From Pseudomonadota bacterium (lineage in GTDB: Bacteria; Pseudomonadota; Gammaproteobacteria; JAADHS01), in NCBI GenBank assembly GCA_021821045.1, contig JAKACW010000006.1, positions 1 through 64,000 on the forward strand: DNA of 64,000 bases. Direction: 5' to 3'. Within the stretch, counting starts at the first letter, position 1. Every line of letters begins with the position of its first letter. The translations under genes were made by a program, and so were the position numbers. A model generated the notes under the pieces. The model was not told where the DNA came from. It saw nothing but the letters and a program-made list of their open reading frames with translations, and did no database searches. Of this stretch, positions 19,092 to 29,633 are shown one piece after another.

Positions 19092-19774
19092 TACGCAGCG
19101 TCCGGGACGTCGAGCACGTAGCCCATACCGCGTACGGTATGAATCAGCTTGGCGTCGAAGGCATCGTCGACTTTCGCCCGCAGTCGGCGAATGGCGACGT
19201 CGATGACATTGGTGTCGCTGTCGAAGTTCATGTCCCACACCTGGGAGGCGATGAGGGAGCGCGGCAAGACCTCGCCACGGCGGCGCATCAACAGTTCCAG
19301 CAGGGCGAACTCCTTGGCCGTGAGCACGATGCGCTTGCCGTCGCGGCTGACTCGGCGGCGCAGCAGATCCAACTCTAGGTCGGCGACCCGCAGTGTTGTG
19401 TCGGTTGTTGCGACGGTGCCGCGACGCAACAGCGTGCGCACCCGTGCCAGTAGTTCCGCGAAGGCGAAGGGTTTAACGAGGTAGTCGTCGGCCCCCAGTT
19501 CCAATCCTTTCACCCGGTCTTCCACGCTGTCACGCGCCGTGAGAAAGAGCACCGGAATGCGGCTTCCTGCTTCGCGCATGGACTGCACAATTCGCCAACC
19601 CTCCACATCCGGCAGGCTGACATCGAGGATGATCAGGTCGTATGCTTCCGTGAGGGCTAAGTGGTGGCCGTCCAAACCGGTGCGGGCCAGGTCCACGACG
19701 AAGCCCGCTTCGGTCAGTCCTTGGGCGAGGTAGTCAGCAATCTTCTTTTCGTCTTCGACGATCAGGACTTTCAT
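19091..19774 (-). CDS. copR: OmpR-family heavy-metal response regulator (CusR/CopR-like)
   Basis: [33 protein letters not shown]...[15 protein letters not shown]...[10 protein letters not shown]. Confidence 0.93.
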   Translation of the reverse strand: MKVLIVEDEKKIADYLAQGLTEAGFVVDLARTGLDGHHLALTEAYDLIILDVSLPDVEGWRIVQSMREAGSRIPVLFLTARDSVEDRVKGLELGADDYLVKPFAFAELLARVRTLLRRGTVATTDTTLRVADLELDLLRRRVSRDGKRIVLTAKEFALLELLMRRRGEVLPRSLIASQVWDMNFDSDTNVIDVAIRRLRAKVDDAFDAKLIHTVRGMGYVLDVPDAA

Positions 19775-19876
19775 TAATCACTCGCTATAGACCGAGAATT
19801 CCCGCCGAGCTTCGTCCAATCTGGACATTGATTGGTCAGCTTATCAACTGTCGCGTATCAGCAAGATGACGAACGG

Positions 19877-19892
19877 ATTACAAAATTGTAAT
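19877..19892. promoter_or_regulatory. Candidate CopR/CusR box ATTACAAAATTGTAAT
   Basis: Inverted repeat ATTACAA-AA-TTGTAAT between copRS and the downstream copAB side. Confidence 0.65.
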
Positions 19893-20128
19893 GCCGACGT
19901 CAGGTCTCCGACAGGGGCCGGCCTCTATCGTAACCCCATGTTGGCGAAAATGTGGCAATGGTGCCATGGGAATACCGAGCGGCGGCGTGGGATCGAGAAT
20001 CCCTACCGAGATTATGGTGTCGTCCCGCGAGAACGTTGCGCGGGACGAATAGGGCGAGGCCGCTGAACGTGCAGACGCCACCCGTCGACCGCGCCGCGAC
20101 GAATCGCGGGGTCCGCATCGGAGCGGGA

Positions 20129-20593
20129 ATGTCGCCCGAAAGGGGCTGCGGCGATTGTAGCGCCTGTTGTTCGGGCGTGCTGCGGATTGAGTCAGCGGAA
20201 ATTTCGGTTGGTCCGGGTCGACCGTGCCGGCACTGTGGCACCGGCTGCGGCATTTATCAAAGCCGCCCCGACGTTTGCCGCCAGTTTGTCTGCGGGTGGC
20301 TCGTCCACGGCAGTCCGCTGCCGGACTGGATGCGGCCCGATCGTAGCGGCGTGATCGTGCTCGCCGCAGAGCGTTTGTGGCGCGGATTGGCGGTCGATGT
20401 GGCTTTAGCCGCCGGCCGGGGGCCGCGTAAGAATGCGATACGCTGGCTGTTGGATTTCTCGGTGGTGCAGAGGCGGCCGCTGCTCTACCAAGAGGAAGTC
20501 GATGGCCCATGGATCGTGTACGGTCCGGGCGAATTTCGCGATGACATCGAACGGCTTAGGAAGAAAAAGTTGCCGTTGTTCGGCGGGCCATAG
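20129..20593 (+). CDS. YkgJ-like Cys-cluster protein
   Basis: CGDCSACCSGVLRIESAEIS...PCRHCGTGCGIYQSRPDVCRQFVCGWL. Confidence 0.7.
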   Translation: MSPERGCGDCSACCSGVLRIESAEISVGPGRPCRHCGTGCGIYQSRPDVCRQFVCGWLVHGSPLPDWMRPDRSGVIVLAAERLWRGLAVDVALAAGRGPRKNAIRWLLDFSVVQRRPLLYQEEVDGPWIVYGPGEFRDDIERLRKKKLPLFGGP

Positions 20594-20655
20594 GTCATGG
20601 GCCACGACGGCAACATGGACCACTTTAACGCTTGTACCCGGAGGATACGCTGACC

Positions 20656-22455
20656 ATGAAATTTTTACCGCAGACTTTTTGTCCGCCGTCTTCTCTTTCG
20701 CGTCGACGCTTTATTCAAGGCTTGGCCGCCGGAGGCATCCTCGCCGGGCTGTCTCCCATTATTCGCCCCGCATGGGCAACGTCCACGCCGGCAACCACCA
20801 TCGGGCTGGCCCCCCAGCTGCAGGGTACGGAGTTTGATCTCACCGTCGCGGAAACGGCGGCGAATTTCACCGGCAATTCGCGTTTGGCTACCAGCATCAA
20901 CGGCTCCATACCGGCCCCCACATTGCGCTGGCGCGAAGGGGACACCGTGACCATTAAAGTCACTAACCGCATGAAGGTGCCCACTTCCATCCACTGGCAC
21001 GGCATCATCCTACCCTACCAGATGGATGGCGTGCCCGGTGTGAGCTTCGAAGGCATCGCACCCGGTGAGACTTTCACCTACCGCTTCAAGGTGCAACAGG
21101 CGGGCACGTATTGGTACCACTCCCACACCGGTTTCCAGGAACAGACCGGCATGTACGGCGCCATCATCATCGAACCGCGTGGCGGAGAGAACATCCGCGC
21201 CGACCGGGATTACGTGGTGCAGTTGTCGGATTGGACCGACGAAGATCCCATGAACGTGTTCACCAAACTGAAAAAGCAAGGCGACTATTACAACTTCATC
21301 GAACCCACGGTCGGTGATTTTTTCCATGACGTGTCGACCATGGGGCTAGGCGCCGCTATGAGTAAGCGCCGCATGTGGAACCAGATGCGCATGAGCCCGA
21401 CCGATCTCGCGGATATTTCCGCCTATACCTACACCTACCTCATGAACGGCAGCACCCCGGCGGGGAATTGGACCGGCCTTTTCAAACCCGGCGAGCGCGT
21501 GCGCCTGCGTTTCATCAGCAGCGGCACCCAGAGTTTTTTCGATGTGCGCATTCCCGGCTTGAAAATGACTGTGGTACACGTCGACGGTCAGGACGTGGAG
21601 CCGGTTACGGTGGACGAATTCCGCTGCGGCCCGGGCGAGACATATGACGTGCTGGTGGAACCCAAGGACGAGGCTTACACCGTCTTCGCCCAATCGATGG
21701 ACCGCACCGGTTATGCCCGCGGCACCCTGGCGCCCCGGGAAGGACTCAATGCCCCGGTGCCGGAATTGGACAAGCCCGAGTGGCTCACCATGGCCGATAT
21801 GATGGGTTCCATGGGTGGCATGGCGGCAATGAATCATGGTACGTCCAACGCGATGCCGGACATGGAGAGTATGCAAGGCATGGATCACAGCGGCCATAAC
21901 ATGACGGGTATGACAATGGGAAGTGGTGCCGCAGTGCATGCACGCCACGCCAAGACCGAGTACGGGCCCAGTGTCGACATGCGTGTCGACATGCCGCGTA
22001 CCAACCTGGACGATCCCGGCATCGGACTACGCAACAATGGCCGGCGCGTACTCACTTACGCCGACCTGCATACACCTGGCGGCCCCCTCGATCAACGCGG
22101 CGCCGAGCGGGAAATCGAGCTGCACCTCACCGGTAACATGGAGCGCTACACCTGGTCACTGGACGGTCTGGAATTCGGCAAGTCGACGCCGATTCATTTT
22201 CGTCACAACGAGCGCCTACGGGTTATTCTGCACAACGACACCATGATGACCCATCCCATGCATCTGCACGGTATGTGGAGCGAGTTACAAAATCCGGATG
22301 GAAGTTTCCTCGCTCGCCGCCACACTATCTCCGTGCAACCGGCGCAGCGCGTCAGCTTTCTGGTTACCGCCGATGCGCTCGGCCAATGGGCTTGGCACTG
22401 TCACCTGCTGTACCACATGGATGCCGGCATGTTCCGCAAGGTGGTAGTGGCATGA
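20656..22455 (+). CDS. copA: Periplasmic multicopper oxidase CopA (Tat signal)
   Basis: SRRRFIQGLAAGG Tat motif; IHWHGI, WYHSHTGFQEQTG, HPMHLHGMW, AWHCHLLYHMDAGMF copper sites; Met-rich insert. Confidence 0.95.
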   Translation: MKFLPQTFCPPSSLSRRRFIQGLAAGGILAGLSPIIRPAWATSTPATTIGLAPQLQGTEFDLTVAETAANFTGNSRLATSINGSIPAPTLRWREGDTVTIKVTNRMKVPTSIHWHGIILPYQMDGVPGVSFEGIAPGETFTYRFKVQQAGTYWYHSHTGFQEQTGMYGAIIIEPRGGENIRADRDYVVQLSDWTDEDPMNVFTKLKKQGDYYNFIEPTVGDFFHDVSTMGLGAAMSKRRMWNQMRMSPTDLADISAYTYTYLMNGSTPAGNWTGLFKPGERVRLRFISSGTQSFFDVRIPGLKMTVVHVDGQDVEPVTVDEFRCGPGETYDVLVEPKDEAYTVFAQSMDRTGYARGTLAPREGLNAPVPELDKPEWLTMADMMGSMGGMAAMNHGTSNAMPDMESMQGMDHSGHNMTGMTMGSGAAVHARHAKTEYGPSVDMRVDMPRTNLDDPGIGLRNNGRRVLTYADLHTPGGPLDQRGAEREIELHLTGNMERYTWSLDGLEFGKSTPIHFRHNERLRVILHNDTMMTHPMHLHGMWSELQNPDGSFLARRHTISVQPAQRVSFLVTADALGQWAWHCHLLYHMDAGMFRKVVVA

Positions 22456-23486
22456 GCAAGCAATTTCTGAGTAGAGGTAACAAAGGCATGATGACATGCT
22501 GTAAACACAGCGGCCTAGTACAGGCTATTACATTGCTACTGATGGCGGGTACGGGATTGACCCGAGCATGGGCGCAGGATTCCACTATGCCGAGCATGGA
22601 TCACGGTGCGATGGATCACGGAACGATGAGCTCGAGCAGCATGCCTGGGATGAACCATGGCGCTATGTCAGATACGGAGCACGAAAACGCTACCCCAATG
22701 AGTGGCCAAGATATGAACGGCATGCACGACATGGATGGGATGCAAGGTGGGTCGGCCCCGGCTGATGCACGTGATCCCCGCGCCTATTCAGGTGGTCATA
22801 CCCTCGATTCCGGTCCTTACGATCTACCGGGTTCGAGGCAGCTACGGTTGGCCGACGAGCACTATTTCGCCGGGCTGCTAGTCGACCGACTAGAACATGC
22901 GGATGCCGAAAACAGCAGTTTCATCACGTATGACCTCAAAGCGTGGTTGGGCCGCGACTATGACCGTTTGGTTTTAGAGACCGAAGGCGATGTTGACGGC
23001 GGGAAAGTGGATGAGTCCGCGACGGAGTTGTTGTGGTCTCATGCGGTGGCGTCATTTTGGAATGCGCGGATCGGTGCGCGCGTCGACACCGGCGAAGGCC
23101 CGGATCGCAGTTGGTTGGCGGCGGGATTCGAGGGACTGGCGCCCTACTGGTTCGAGGTTGATGCCGCGTTTTACGTCGGCGAAAACAGTCGCACGGCGTT
23201 CGCTGTGGAAGCGGAGTATGAACTGCTGCTGACGCAAAAGCTGGTATTGCAGCCGCGCCTGGAAGCGGAGTTTTTCGGCAAGAGCGATCTGGAGCGGGAG
23301 TTAGGCTCGGGGTTGTCGGAAGCATCGGCCGGGCTGCGTTTGCGTTACGAGTTTGTCCGCGAGTTTGCGCCCTACGTGGGCATTGAGTGGGCGGGCAAGT
23401 TCGGCGGCACCGCCGACTATGCCCGCGACGCGAATGTCGATCCGCGCGAAACTCGCGTGGTCGGCGGAGTGCGGTTTTGGCTATAA
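22452..23486 (+). CDS. copB: Outer-membrane copper resistance protein CopB
   Basis: Met/His-rich N-terminus (MDHGAMDHGTMSSSSMPGMNHGAM), beta-barrel C-terminus ending in VRFWL; follows copA. Confidence 0.9.
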   Translation: MSKQFLSRGNKGMMTCCKHSGLVQAITLLLMAGTGLTRAWAQDSTMPSMDHGAMDHGTMSSSSMPGMNHGAMSDTEHENATPMSGQDMNGMHDMDGMQGGSAPADARDPRAYSGGHTLDSGPYDLPGSRQLRLADEHYFAGLLVDRLEHADAENSSFITYDLKAWLGRDYDRLVLETEGDVDGGKVDESATELLWSHAVASFWNARIGARVDTGEGPDRSWLAAGFEGLAPYWFEVDAAFYVGENSRTAFAVEAEYELLLTQKLVLQPRLEAEFFGKSDLERELGSGLSEASAGLRLRYEFVREFAPYVGIEWAGKFGGTADYARDANVDPRETRVVGGVRFWL

Positions 23487-23515
23487 GTCGCCGCGACAGT
23501 CACATATGTTCCTTT

Positions 23516-23559
23516 CCCCCCTTTGAAAAAGGGGGCGGGAGGATTCTGCTTCCCCCGCC
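23516..23559. repeat. REP-like/terminator hairpin (CCCCCTTTGAAAAAGGGGG) with overlapping second GC stem
   Basis: CCCCCTTT-GAA-AAAGGGGG, then GGGCGGG...CCCGCCC. Confidence 0.6.
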
Positions 23560-23581
23560 CGCGTTCAATCCGGAGTAACTT

Positions 23582-24172
23582 ATGATCGAAATAATCCCAA
23601 ATTGGCATCCATTCTTTGTTCACTTTACCGTTGCGCTGGTTTCGATCAGCGTCGCATTTCACCTGCTTGCCCGTTTAGCGTCGACGGAGCCGTTGCGAGA
23701 GCATTGGCAGATCGTGGCGAACTGGACGTTGTGGAGTGGTGCATTGATCACCGTCATCACGGTAATTGCCGGGTGGTATGCCTACAATACGGTCGCCCAC
23801 GATGAGCCGTCCCATCAGGCGATGACGGTTCACCGCAACTGGGCGCTCGCGACGGCGGCGCTGGTTCTTCTTGCCGCGGCATGGTCGTGGTGGATTCACC
23901 GCAAGAAACACTCGGTTTCCGCCATATTGCTGGCGGTGCTGTTAACCTCCGGCGCGCTTGTAGGGATCACCGGCTGGCACGGGGCCGAGGCGGTATATCG
24001 CTATGGCTTGGGGGTGATGTCGCTGCCGGAGGCGGAAGGCGAGGGCCATGCGCACAGTCATGGTGATGATGGGCATGGCGGATCAAGTCATGACACTTTG
24101 ATGGATAGTCCGCATCAAAACGCGGTCTCACCGTCTAGCGAGGAGCATCATGACGACGGCCACAGTCATTAA
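23582..24172 (+). CDS. DUF2231-like membrane protein with His-rich tail
   Basis: NWHPFFVHFTVALVSISVAFHLLARL...; tail GHAHSHGDDGHGG...EEHHDDGHSH. Confidence 0.7.
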   Translation: MIEIIPNWHPFFVHFTVALVSISVAFHLLARLASTEPLREHWQIVANWTLWSGALITVITVIAGWYAYNTVAHDEPSHQAMTVHRNWALATAALVLLAAAWSWWIHRKKHSVSAILLAVLLTSGALVGITGWHGAEAVYRYGLGVMSLPEAEGEGHAHSHGDDGHGGSSHDTLMDSPHQNAVSPSSEEHHDDGHSH

Positions 24173-24366
24173 TGTACACAATGTTCATTTTCGCGACGAA
24201 GCCGTTTTTCTGCTTGCGCCTTCGAAAAATGAGATTGAGCCGCTAGCGGCGTCTCGCATTCCGTTGGAAAAGGGCGGGAAGTTGCCGCGTCGTTTCATGG
24301 GAGAGACGAAAACGGACTTCATTTTATAGGTGCATCGCTTAGCGCTATCGTTGAAGGAGAAACTCA

Positions 24367-24480
24367 ATGCACGACGCAGGTGGAAGTTGGTTTATCGGCC
24401 ACGGTTTCGGCATGACGCTGATCTGGGGGATTGTAATTCTTGCACTCGCGGCGCTGGTGAAATACCTGTTTTTTCGGTAG
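24367..24480 (+). CDS. 37-aa small membrane protein
   Basis: MHDAGGSWFIGHGFGMTLIWGIVILALAALVKYLFFR*, RBS GAAGGAGAA upstream. Confidence 0.6.
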   Translation: MHDAGGSWFIGHGFGMTLIWGIVILALAALVKYLFFR

Positions 24481-24585
24481 AGCGGAGGTGATCCGTATCC
24501 AGTCTCGCAATTTGGTGTCATATTTGGCCCGATATACTGGAGCGATCAGACAAAAAAAGGCGATAAATAACTCGGAGAACCAACT

Positions 24586-25638
24586 ATGAAGGCGAAGAAA
24601 ACGTTTTTGGCAGCGGTGCTTGTTACAAACGGGGGTTTGTTGTCGGAAGTTAGTGCGGAAAGTCTTTTATACGTGCCAACGGGCGAAAGCAACGAGATCG
24701 TGGTCATCGATGCGGCGACTCACAAAATTACAAACCGGATTGGTGAACTGGAAAACGCGCACGGACTCGCGGCCGCGCCCGACGGTGCTTATCTCGTGGC
24801 AGGAAGCCAAGATGAGTCTTCGGTCGCAGGCGAGTGGTCAGCCGATAAACCGGCTGCCGTGACAGAGGAAGAACACGAAGCGCACCACAAAGCAAGTGCC
24901 AGCGCCGGAAAGAGTTTTCTTTCCATCGTTAATCGCGAACACGGTCACGTGCAGCGACGTATCGCAGTCGAAGGCAGAACCCACCATACCGCGGTTTCGC
25001 CCAACGGAAAATTCGCGATTGCTGTTCACACAACGACGGGTGGAATATCTGTCGTTGATTTGGAGCAATCGACCGTCATCAAGAAGATTTCGACCGGAAG
25101 CACCCCCAACTATGCCGTATTCGATCAAGCGGGAGACTTTGTTTATGTCTCCAATGCCGGAGCGGGAACGGTGAGCAAAATCGCGACCGACAAGTGGGAA
25201 ATCGTAGAGCAGATTGCCGTTGGTAAGGGGCCGGAGCATCTTGAAATGGCGCCCGACGGAGAAACGCTCTTTGTCGTGAATGTGATCGACGGAACGGTTT
25301 CCGCAATCAATGTCGCCGATTCGAAGGTCGTTGCGACCTACGACGTCGGCAAGTCACCCCATGGTGCGTCCGTGTCGGCTGATGGAAAGTATCTGTTTGC
25401 GTCGGCCAAAGGCGAAGATCTCGTTATCCGAATTACGCTGGCTACCGGCGACAAGGCAAGGGCACCGGTGGCGCCGGAGCCCTATCACGTCTCTTACATT
25501 CGCGGCATCGACAAAGTGTATGTTTCGAGCCGCGCCGAACCCAAAATTTGGGTCATCGACCCGTTATCACTGAAAGTCGAAGATGCGATCGATATCGGCA
25601 GCGGTGTCGCGCATCAACTGGTGGAGATCGACCGGTGA
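24586..25638 (+). CDS. YVTN/NHL beta-propeller repeat protein, exported
   Basis: Repeated YVTN-type blades (LLYVPTGESNEIVVIDAATHKITNRI; FVVNVIDGTVSAINVADSKVVATYDVG). Confidence 0.8.
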   Translation: MKAKKTFLAAVLVTNGGLLSEVSAESLLYVPTGESNEIVVIDAATHKITNRIGELENAHGLAAAPDGAYLVAGSQDESSVAGEWSADKPAAVTEEEHEAHHKASASAGKSFLSIVNREHGHVQRRIAVEGRTHHTAVSPNGKFAIAVHTTTGGISVVDLEQSTVIKKISTGSTPNYAVFDQAGDFVYVSNAGAGTVSKIATDKWEIVEQIAVGKGPEHLEMAPDGETLFVVNVIDGTVSAINVADSKVVATYDVGKSPHGASVSADGKYLFASAKGEDLVIRITLATGDKARAPVAPEPYHVSYIRGIDKVYVSSRAEPKIWVIDPLSLKVEDAIDIGSGVAHQLVEIDR

Positions 25639-25692
25639 GCACGCCAAAAAAGTATGCGAAGACGATTTAACTTAACGTCGAGGAGAAAGAGC

Positions 25693-26115
25693 ATGATAAA
25701 CGCTGGGGCAGCGATACTTGCAGTGGTCGTATTGGTTTCCGGAAACGCCTTAGCCGCCGGTGTGGACCACACCCACTGCAGGGAGCCGGGCACGACCTAT
25801 GTCGAGAAAATGGGTATCGTGGATGAGGCGATTTTGCAGGAGCATATGGTCGAGATGGAGGACCAGGTACAAAGAGCGCGTCGCACGGAGGCGCGGAGCA
25901 GCCAACATCGAAAACTGCTGGAAATGCACATGCGTAGCATGCAGGCGGCGATGGAGAAGATTCACGAAGGCGTCGATGACGAGGAGTGTCTTCAACAAGC
26001 GCAGGACGTGGACGCTAACGACAGAATGCGCGCGATGGAAAAGCGCCTCCAGACCATGCAACGCATGATGGATCAAATGATCAAACATCAGGATGAAGCA
26101 GAGAAGGACAAGTAG
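25693..26115 (+). CDS. Exported Met-rich hypothetical protein
   Basis: Signal peptide; helical EMHMRSMQAAMEKI..MQRMMDQMIKH. Confidence 0.6.
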   Translation: MINAGAAILAVVVLVSGNALAAGVDHTHCREPGTTYVEKMGIVDEAILQEHMVEMEDQVQRARRTEARSSQHRKLLEMHMRSMQAAMEKIHEGVDDEECLQQAQDVDANDRMRAMEKRLQTMQRMMDQMIKHQDEAEKDK

Positions 26116-26123
26116 ACGGTCTT

Positions 26124-26528
26124 ATGAAGGTGAGCGAAATGGCGCGGGCGGCGGACGTCTCGCCGTCCACGGTCAGGTTTTATGTGCGCGCCAAACTGTT
26201 AAAGCCAAAGCGGGCGTCCAATGGCTATATGAAGTTCGGCGCAAGCGACTTGAAACGCTTGGTTTTTATTCGTCGTGCGTTGAAATTGGGTTATACGCTG
26301 GCGGATGTGAAAGCGATTGTGCACGACGCGGAAAAGGGCCAATCTCCCTGCCCCAGGGTACGACAGATTGTCGTACAACGAATGGACGAGAACGAACGAC
26401 GTTTGGCAGAAATGATTGCGCTGCAAGCGCGATTAAGGAAAGCGGCACGCCTATGGGAGCGCATGCCGGATCAGCCACCGACCGGTAATACGATATGTCA
26501 TCTGATCGAATCCATGGAGGATTCATAG
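26124..26528 (+). CDS. MerR-family metal-responsive regulator
   Basis: MKVSEMARAADVSPSTVRFYVRAKLLKPKR HTH. Confidence 0.85.
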   Translation: MKVSEMARAADVSPSTVRFYVRAKLLKPKRASNGYMKFGASDLKRLVFIRRALKLGYTLADVKAIVHDAEKGQSPCPRVRQIVVQRMDENERRLAEMIALQARLRKAARLWERMPDQPPTGNTICHLIESMEDS

Positions 26529-26532
26529 CCGT

Positions 26533-26563
26533 TGACGTGTAAGCAGGTAACAGGTTTACCATC
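26533..26563 (+). promoter_or_regulatory. MerR-type promoter (TTGACG-N19-TACCAT)
   Basis: Exact 19-bp spacer between -35 and -10-like hexamers, directly downstream of merR-like gene and upstream of the P-type ATPase. Confidence 0.45.
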
Positions 26564-26642
26564 AGGCCGACAGTAAATGCCGTCTGTCGTCGCACTACAC
26601 TTTGTGCCGACCCGTCTAATGGGCGGCGAAACAGGAACCCAT

Positions 26643-29057
26643 ATGGCGAAAGACCCAGTTTGCGGGATGCAGGTTAGCGAAACCACCGCCCACCAATGGC
26701 GGGAGGGGGATCATACCTACCGCTTTTGCAGTGAGACCTGCCTGCACAAGTTCAAAAGCGATCCTGCGAGGTATCTAGAGAAGACTATGCCGATGGGCGG
26801 CCCGAGCGAGGCATCGCCGAGTGTAGGGGATGGCGCGACGTATACCTGTCCCATGCACCCCGAGATTCGGCAGCCCGATCCCGGCGCCTGTCCAAAATGC
26901 GGCATGGCGTTGGAGCGGAGTACAGTTTCGGCGCCCGTACAGAAAGTCGAATATACCTGCCCCATGCATCCCGAGATTGTGCAAGATCAGCCCGGCAGTT
27001 GCCCGAAGTGCGGAATGGCGCTCGAGCCGCGCACCGTAACAGCAGAGGAGGACGACGCAGAGCTTCGCGACATGACGCGACGGTTTTGGGTCAGTGCCGC
27101 ATTGGCGATTCCGGTGTTCTTAAGTGCGATGGGGGCGGAGTTTTGGCCCGAGGAAATGGCAAAGCTCGTCGAACCCAAGTTCCGTCAATGGATCGAATTC
27201 ATCTTAGCAACCCCCGCGGTGATTTGGGGCGGCTGGGTCTTTTACGTGCGAGCAGTTCGCTCGATTATGGCCCGTAGTCTAAACATGTTTACACTCATCG
27301 GTCTCGGCGTCGCCGTCGCGTGGATATACAGCGTAGTCGCCGTATTGGCGCCCGGCATTTTTCCGCGTTCAGTGTTCAATTCAATGGGCGTTGTTCCGGT
27401 GTATTTCGAAGCGGCAGCAGTTATTACTGCGCTGGTGTTATTGGGGCAAGTTCTTGAACTGCGGGCAAGAAGCCAAACGAACGCGGCAATCAAGTTACTG
27501 CTGGGCTTGGCTCCAAAAACCGCCCGCATTGTCCGCGACGACGGCCGGGAAGAGGATATACCCCTAGACCAAGTCCATATCGGGGACAAGCTGCGGATTC
27601 GCCCCGGCGAAAAGGTGCCGGTGGATGGGACGGTTGTCGAAGGTCAAAGCCACGTCGACGAATCCATGGTGACCGGGGAGCCGGTGCCGGTTGAGAAAAC
27701 GGCTGGCGCGAAAGTCATCGGAGCGACGGTAAACGGTACGGGCAGCTTGATGATGATGGCCGAAAAGGTCGGCGCCGACACATTACTCGCGCAAATTGTT
27801 CACATGGTGTCCGAGGCGCAGCGTTCGCGTGCTCCGATTCAACGGTTGGTAGACGTGGTTTCCGGCTATTTCGTGCCGGCGGTGGTGCTGATCGCCGTGG
27901 CCACGTTTGTCGTCTGGGCGATGTGGGGGCCGGAACCGCGATTGGCGCACGCGGTAATCAATGCGGTAGCCGTGCTGATTATCGCCTGCCCGTGTGCCCT
28001 CGGTTTGGCCACGCCCATGTCGATCATGGTTGGTACCGGGCGCGGGGCCACGATGGGCGTTCTTTTCAAAAACGCCGAGTCGTTGGAAGTGATGCGCAAG
28101 GTCGATACGCTGGTCGTCGACAAAACGGGAACTCTTACCGAAGGGCGCCCGGAGTTAGTGAGTGTTACCCCTGTCGAGGGAGCGGATGAGGCGGAGATGC
28201 TGCGGTTGGCCGCAAGCATCGAGCGGGCGAGCGAACACCCGTTGGCCGCAGCGATTGTTCGAGGAGCCGAAAAGCGCGAGATCAAGCTATCCGATGCAGA
28301 AAACTTCGAGTCTGTGACTGGAAAGGGCGTGGTCGGCGTGGTCGACGGACGTAACGTCGCTTTGGGGAATCTCAAGTTGTTGGAAGAGCTTAGCGTGAGT
28401 GCAGGCGACCTTCCTGCTCGGGCGGACGCGCTGCGTGGTGAGGGCCAGACCGTAATGTTTTTGGCCGTCGACGGTGTTGCAACCGGGCTTATCGGTGTGG
28501 CGGATCCCATCAAGGAAACCACGCCAGAAGCCATTCGATTCCTGCACGATGAGGGCATCCAAATCGTGATGCTGACGGGCGATAGCCAAAAAACCGCGGA
28601 GGCCGTGGCCGGAAAACTGGGTATCGATCGGGTGCAGGCCGAAGTCCTGCCCGATCAGAAAGCCAGTGCAGTAAAAATACTTCAGGAGGAGGGGCGGGTT
28701 GTGGCCATGGCCGGCGATGGAATCAACGACGCGCCCGCGCTGGCTCAGGCCCACGTCGGCATCGCCATGGGGACGGGAACGGACGTCGCGATGGAGAGCG
28801 CGGGAGTGACCCTGGTGAAAGGCGATCTGCGGGGAATCGTTCGGGCGCGAAGACTATCCGGCGCAACAATGCGCAATATCCGCCAAAATTTGTTTTTCGC
28901 TTTTGTTTATAACGCGTTGGGTGTTCCTGTGGCCGCTGGTGTGTTGTATCCGCTTACAGGATTACTGTTGTCGCCGATGATTGCGGCGGCCGCAATGAGT
29001 TTCAGTTCCGTGTCGGTTATTGCTAACGCATTGCGCTTGAGACGCACAAGCTTGTAG
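26643..29057 (+). CDS. Copper-translocating P1B-type ATPase with YHS and two heavy-metal-binding domains
   Basis: [14 protein letters not shown]; twice YTCPMHPEI....[40 protein letters not shown]. Confidence 0.95.
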   Translation: MAKDPVCGMQVSETTAHQWREGDHTYRFCSETCLHKFKSDPARYLEKTMPMGGPSEASPSVGDGATYTCPMHPEIRQPDPGACPKCGMALERSTVSAPVQKVEYTCPMHPEIVQDQPGSCPKCGMALEPRTVTAEEDDAELRDMTRRFWVSAALAIPVFLSAMGAEFWPEEMAKLVEPKFRQWIEFILATPAVIWGGWVFYVRAVRSIMARSLNMFTLIGLGVAVAWIYSVVAVLAPGIFPRSVFNSMGVVPVYFEAAAVITALVLLGQVLELRARSQTNAAIKLLLGLAPKTARIVRDDGREEDIPLDQVHIGDKLRIRPGEKVPVDGTVVEGQSHVDESMVTGEPVPVEKTAGAKVIGATVNGTGSLMMMAEKVGADTLLAQIVHMVSEAQRSRAPIQRLVDVVSGYFVPAVVLIAVATFVVWAMWGPEPRLAHAVINAVAVLIIACPCALGLATPMSIMVGTGRGATMGVLFKNAESLEVMRKVDTLVVDKTGTLTEGRPELVSVTPVEGADEAEMLRLAASIERASEHPLAAAIVRGAEKREIKLSDAENFESVTGKGVVGVVDGRNVALGNLKLLEELSVSAGDLPARADALRGEGQTVMFLAVDGVATGLIGVADPIKETTPEAIRFLHDEGIQIVMLTGDSQKTAEAVAGKLGIDRVQAEVLPDQKASAVKILQEEGRVVAMAGDGINDAPALAQAHVGIAMGTGTDVAMESAGVTLVKGDLRGIVRARRLSGATMRNIRQNLFFAFVYNALGVPVAAGVLYPLTGLLLSPMIAAAAMSFSSVSVIANALRLRRTSL

Positions 29058-29086
29058 GGCGGTAAAGAGAAGCGCGGAGGTTTTGG

Positions 29087-29596
29087 GTGATGTCGCAGTC
29101 CCAACATGACAATGGCGTAGTGGATCCGGTGTGTGGCATGCGGGTCAATGCCGATTTGAATCGGGTGATGTATCTCGAGATGGAATTCGCCTTCTGCTCC
29201 GAGCAGTGCAAGGAACGGTTTCTGGCCAATCCCGGTTTGTACGTCGGCAGGCCGGGAGAGCCGGCGCCCAAGCAGCGTGGCGAAGTGCTACTAAAAAGGC
29301 GTTCTATGAGCCTGGCGGACCCGCTACCCGATCAGGCGGCAGAGGAGTTGAAGTCGATGTTGGGCGGAATGATGGGCGTCAAATCCGTCTTGTTCAGCGC
29401 TGATCGATTGGATATTGAGTACGATTTGCTTGAGGCCACGGCGGCCCAGATCGAAACCGCTATCATGAATTTTGGTGTTCGGCTGGGGGATCGCTGGGTA
29501 GATCGTTTTAAGCGCGCGATCGTTCATGCAGTGGAAGAAGACGTTTTGGCGAGCCAGGAGGTGTCCCAATCGCACGGTCCGCGCGGATGCCATTGA
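29087..29596 (+). CDS. YHS-domain protein with C-terminal HMA-like region
   Basis: VDPVCGMRVNADLN..YLEMEFAFCSEQCKERFLANPGLY. Confidence 0.7.
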   Translation: MMSQSQHDNGVVDPVCGMRVNADLNRVMYLEMEFAFCSEQCKERFLANPGLYVGRPGEPAPKQRGEVLLKRRSMSLADPLPDQAAEELKSMLGGMMGVKSVLFSADRLDIEYDLLEATAAQIETAIMNFGVRLGDRWVDRFKRAIVHAVEEDVLASQEVSQSHGPRGCH

Positions 29597-29633
29597 GCGA
29601 TTCGATCTGAACCCCTCTTCGAGGAGTGCGTCT

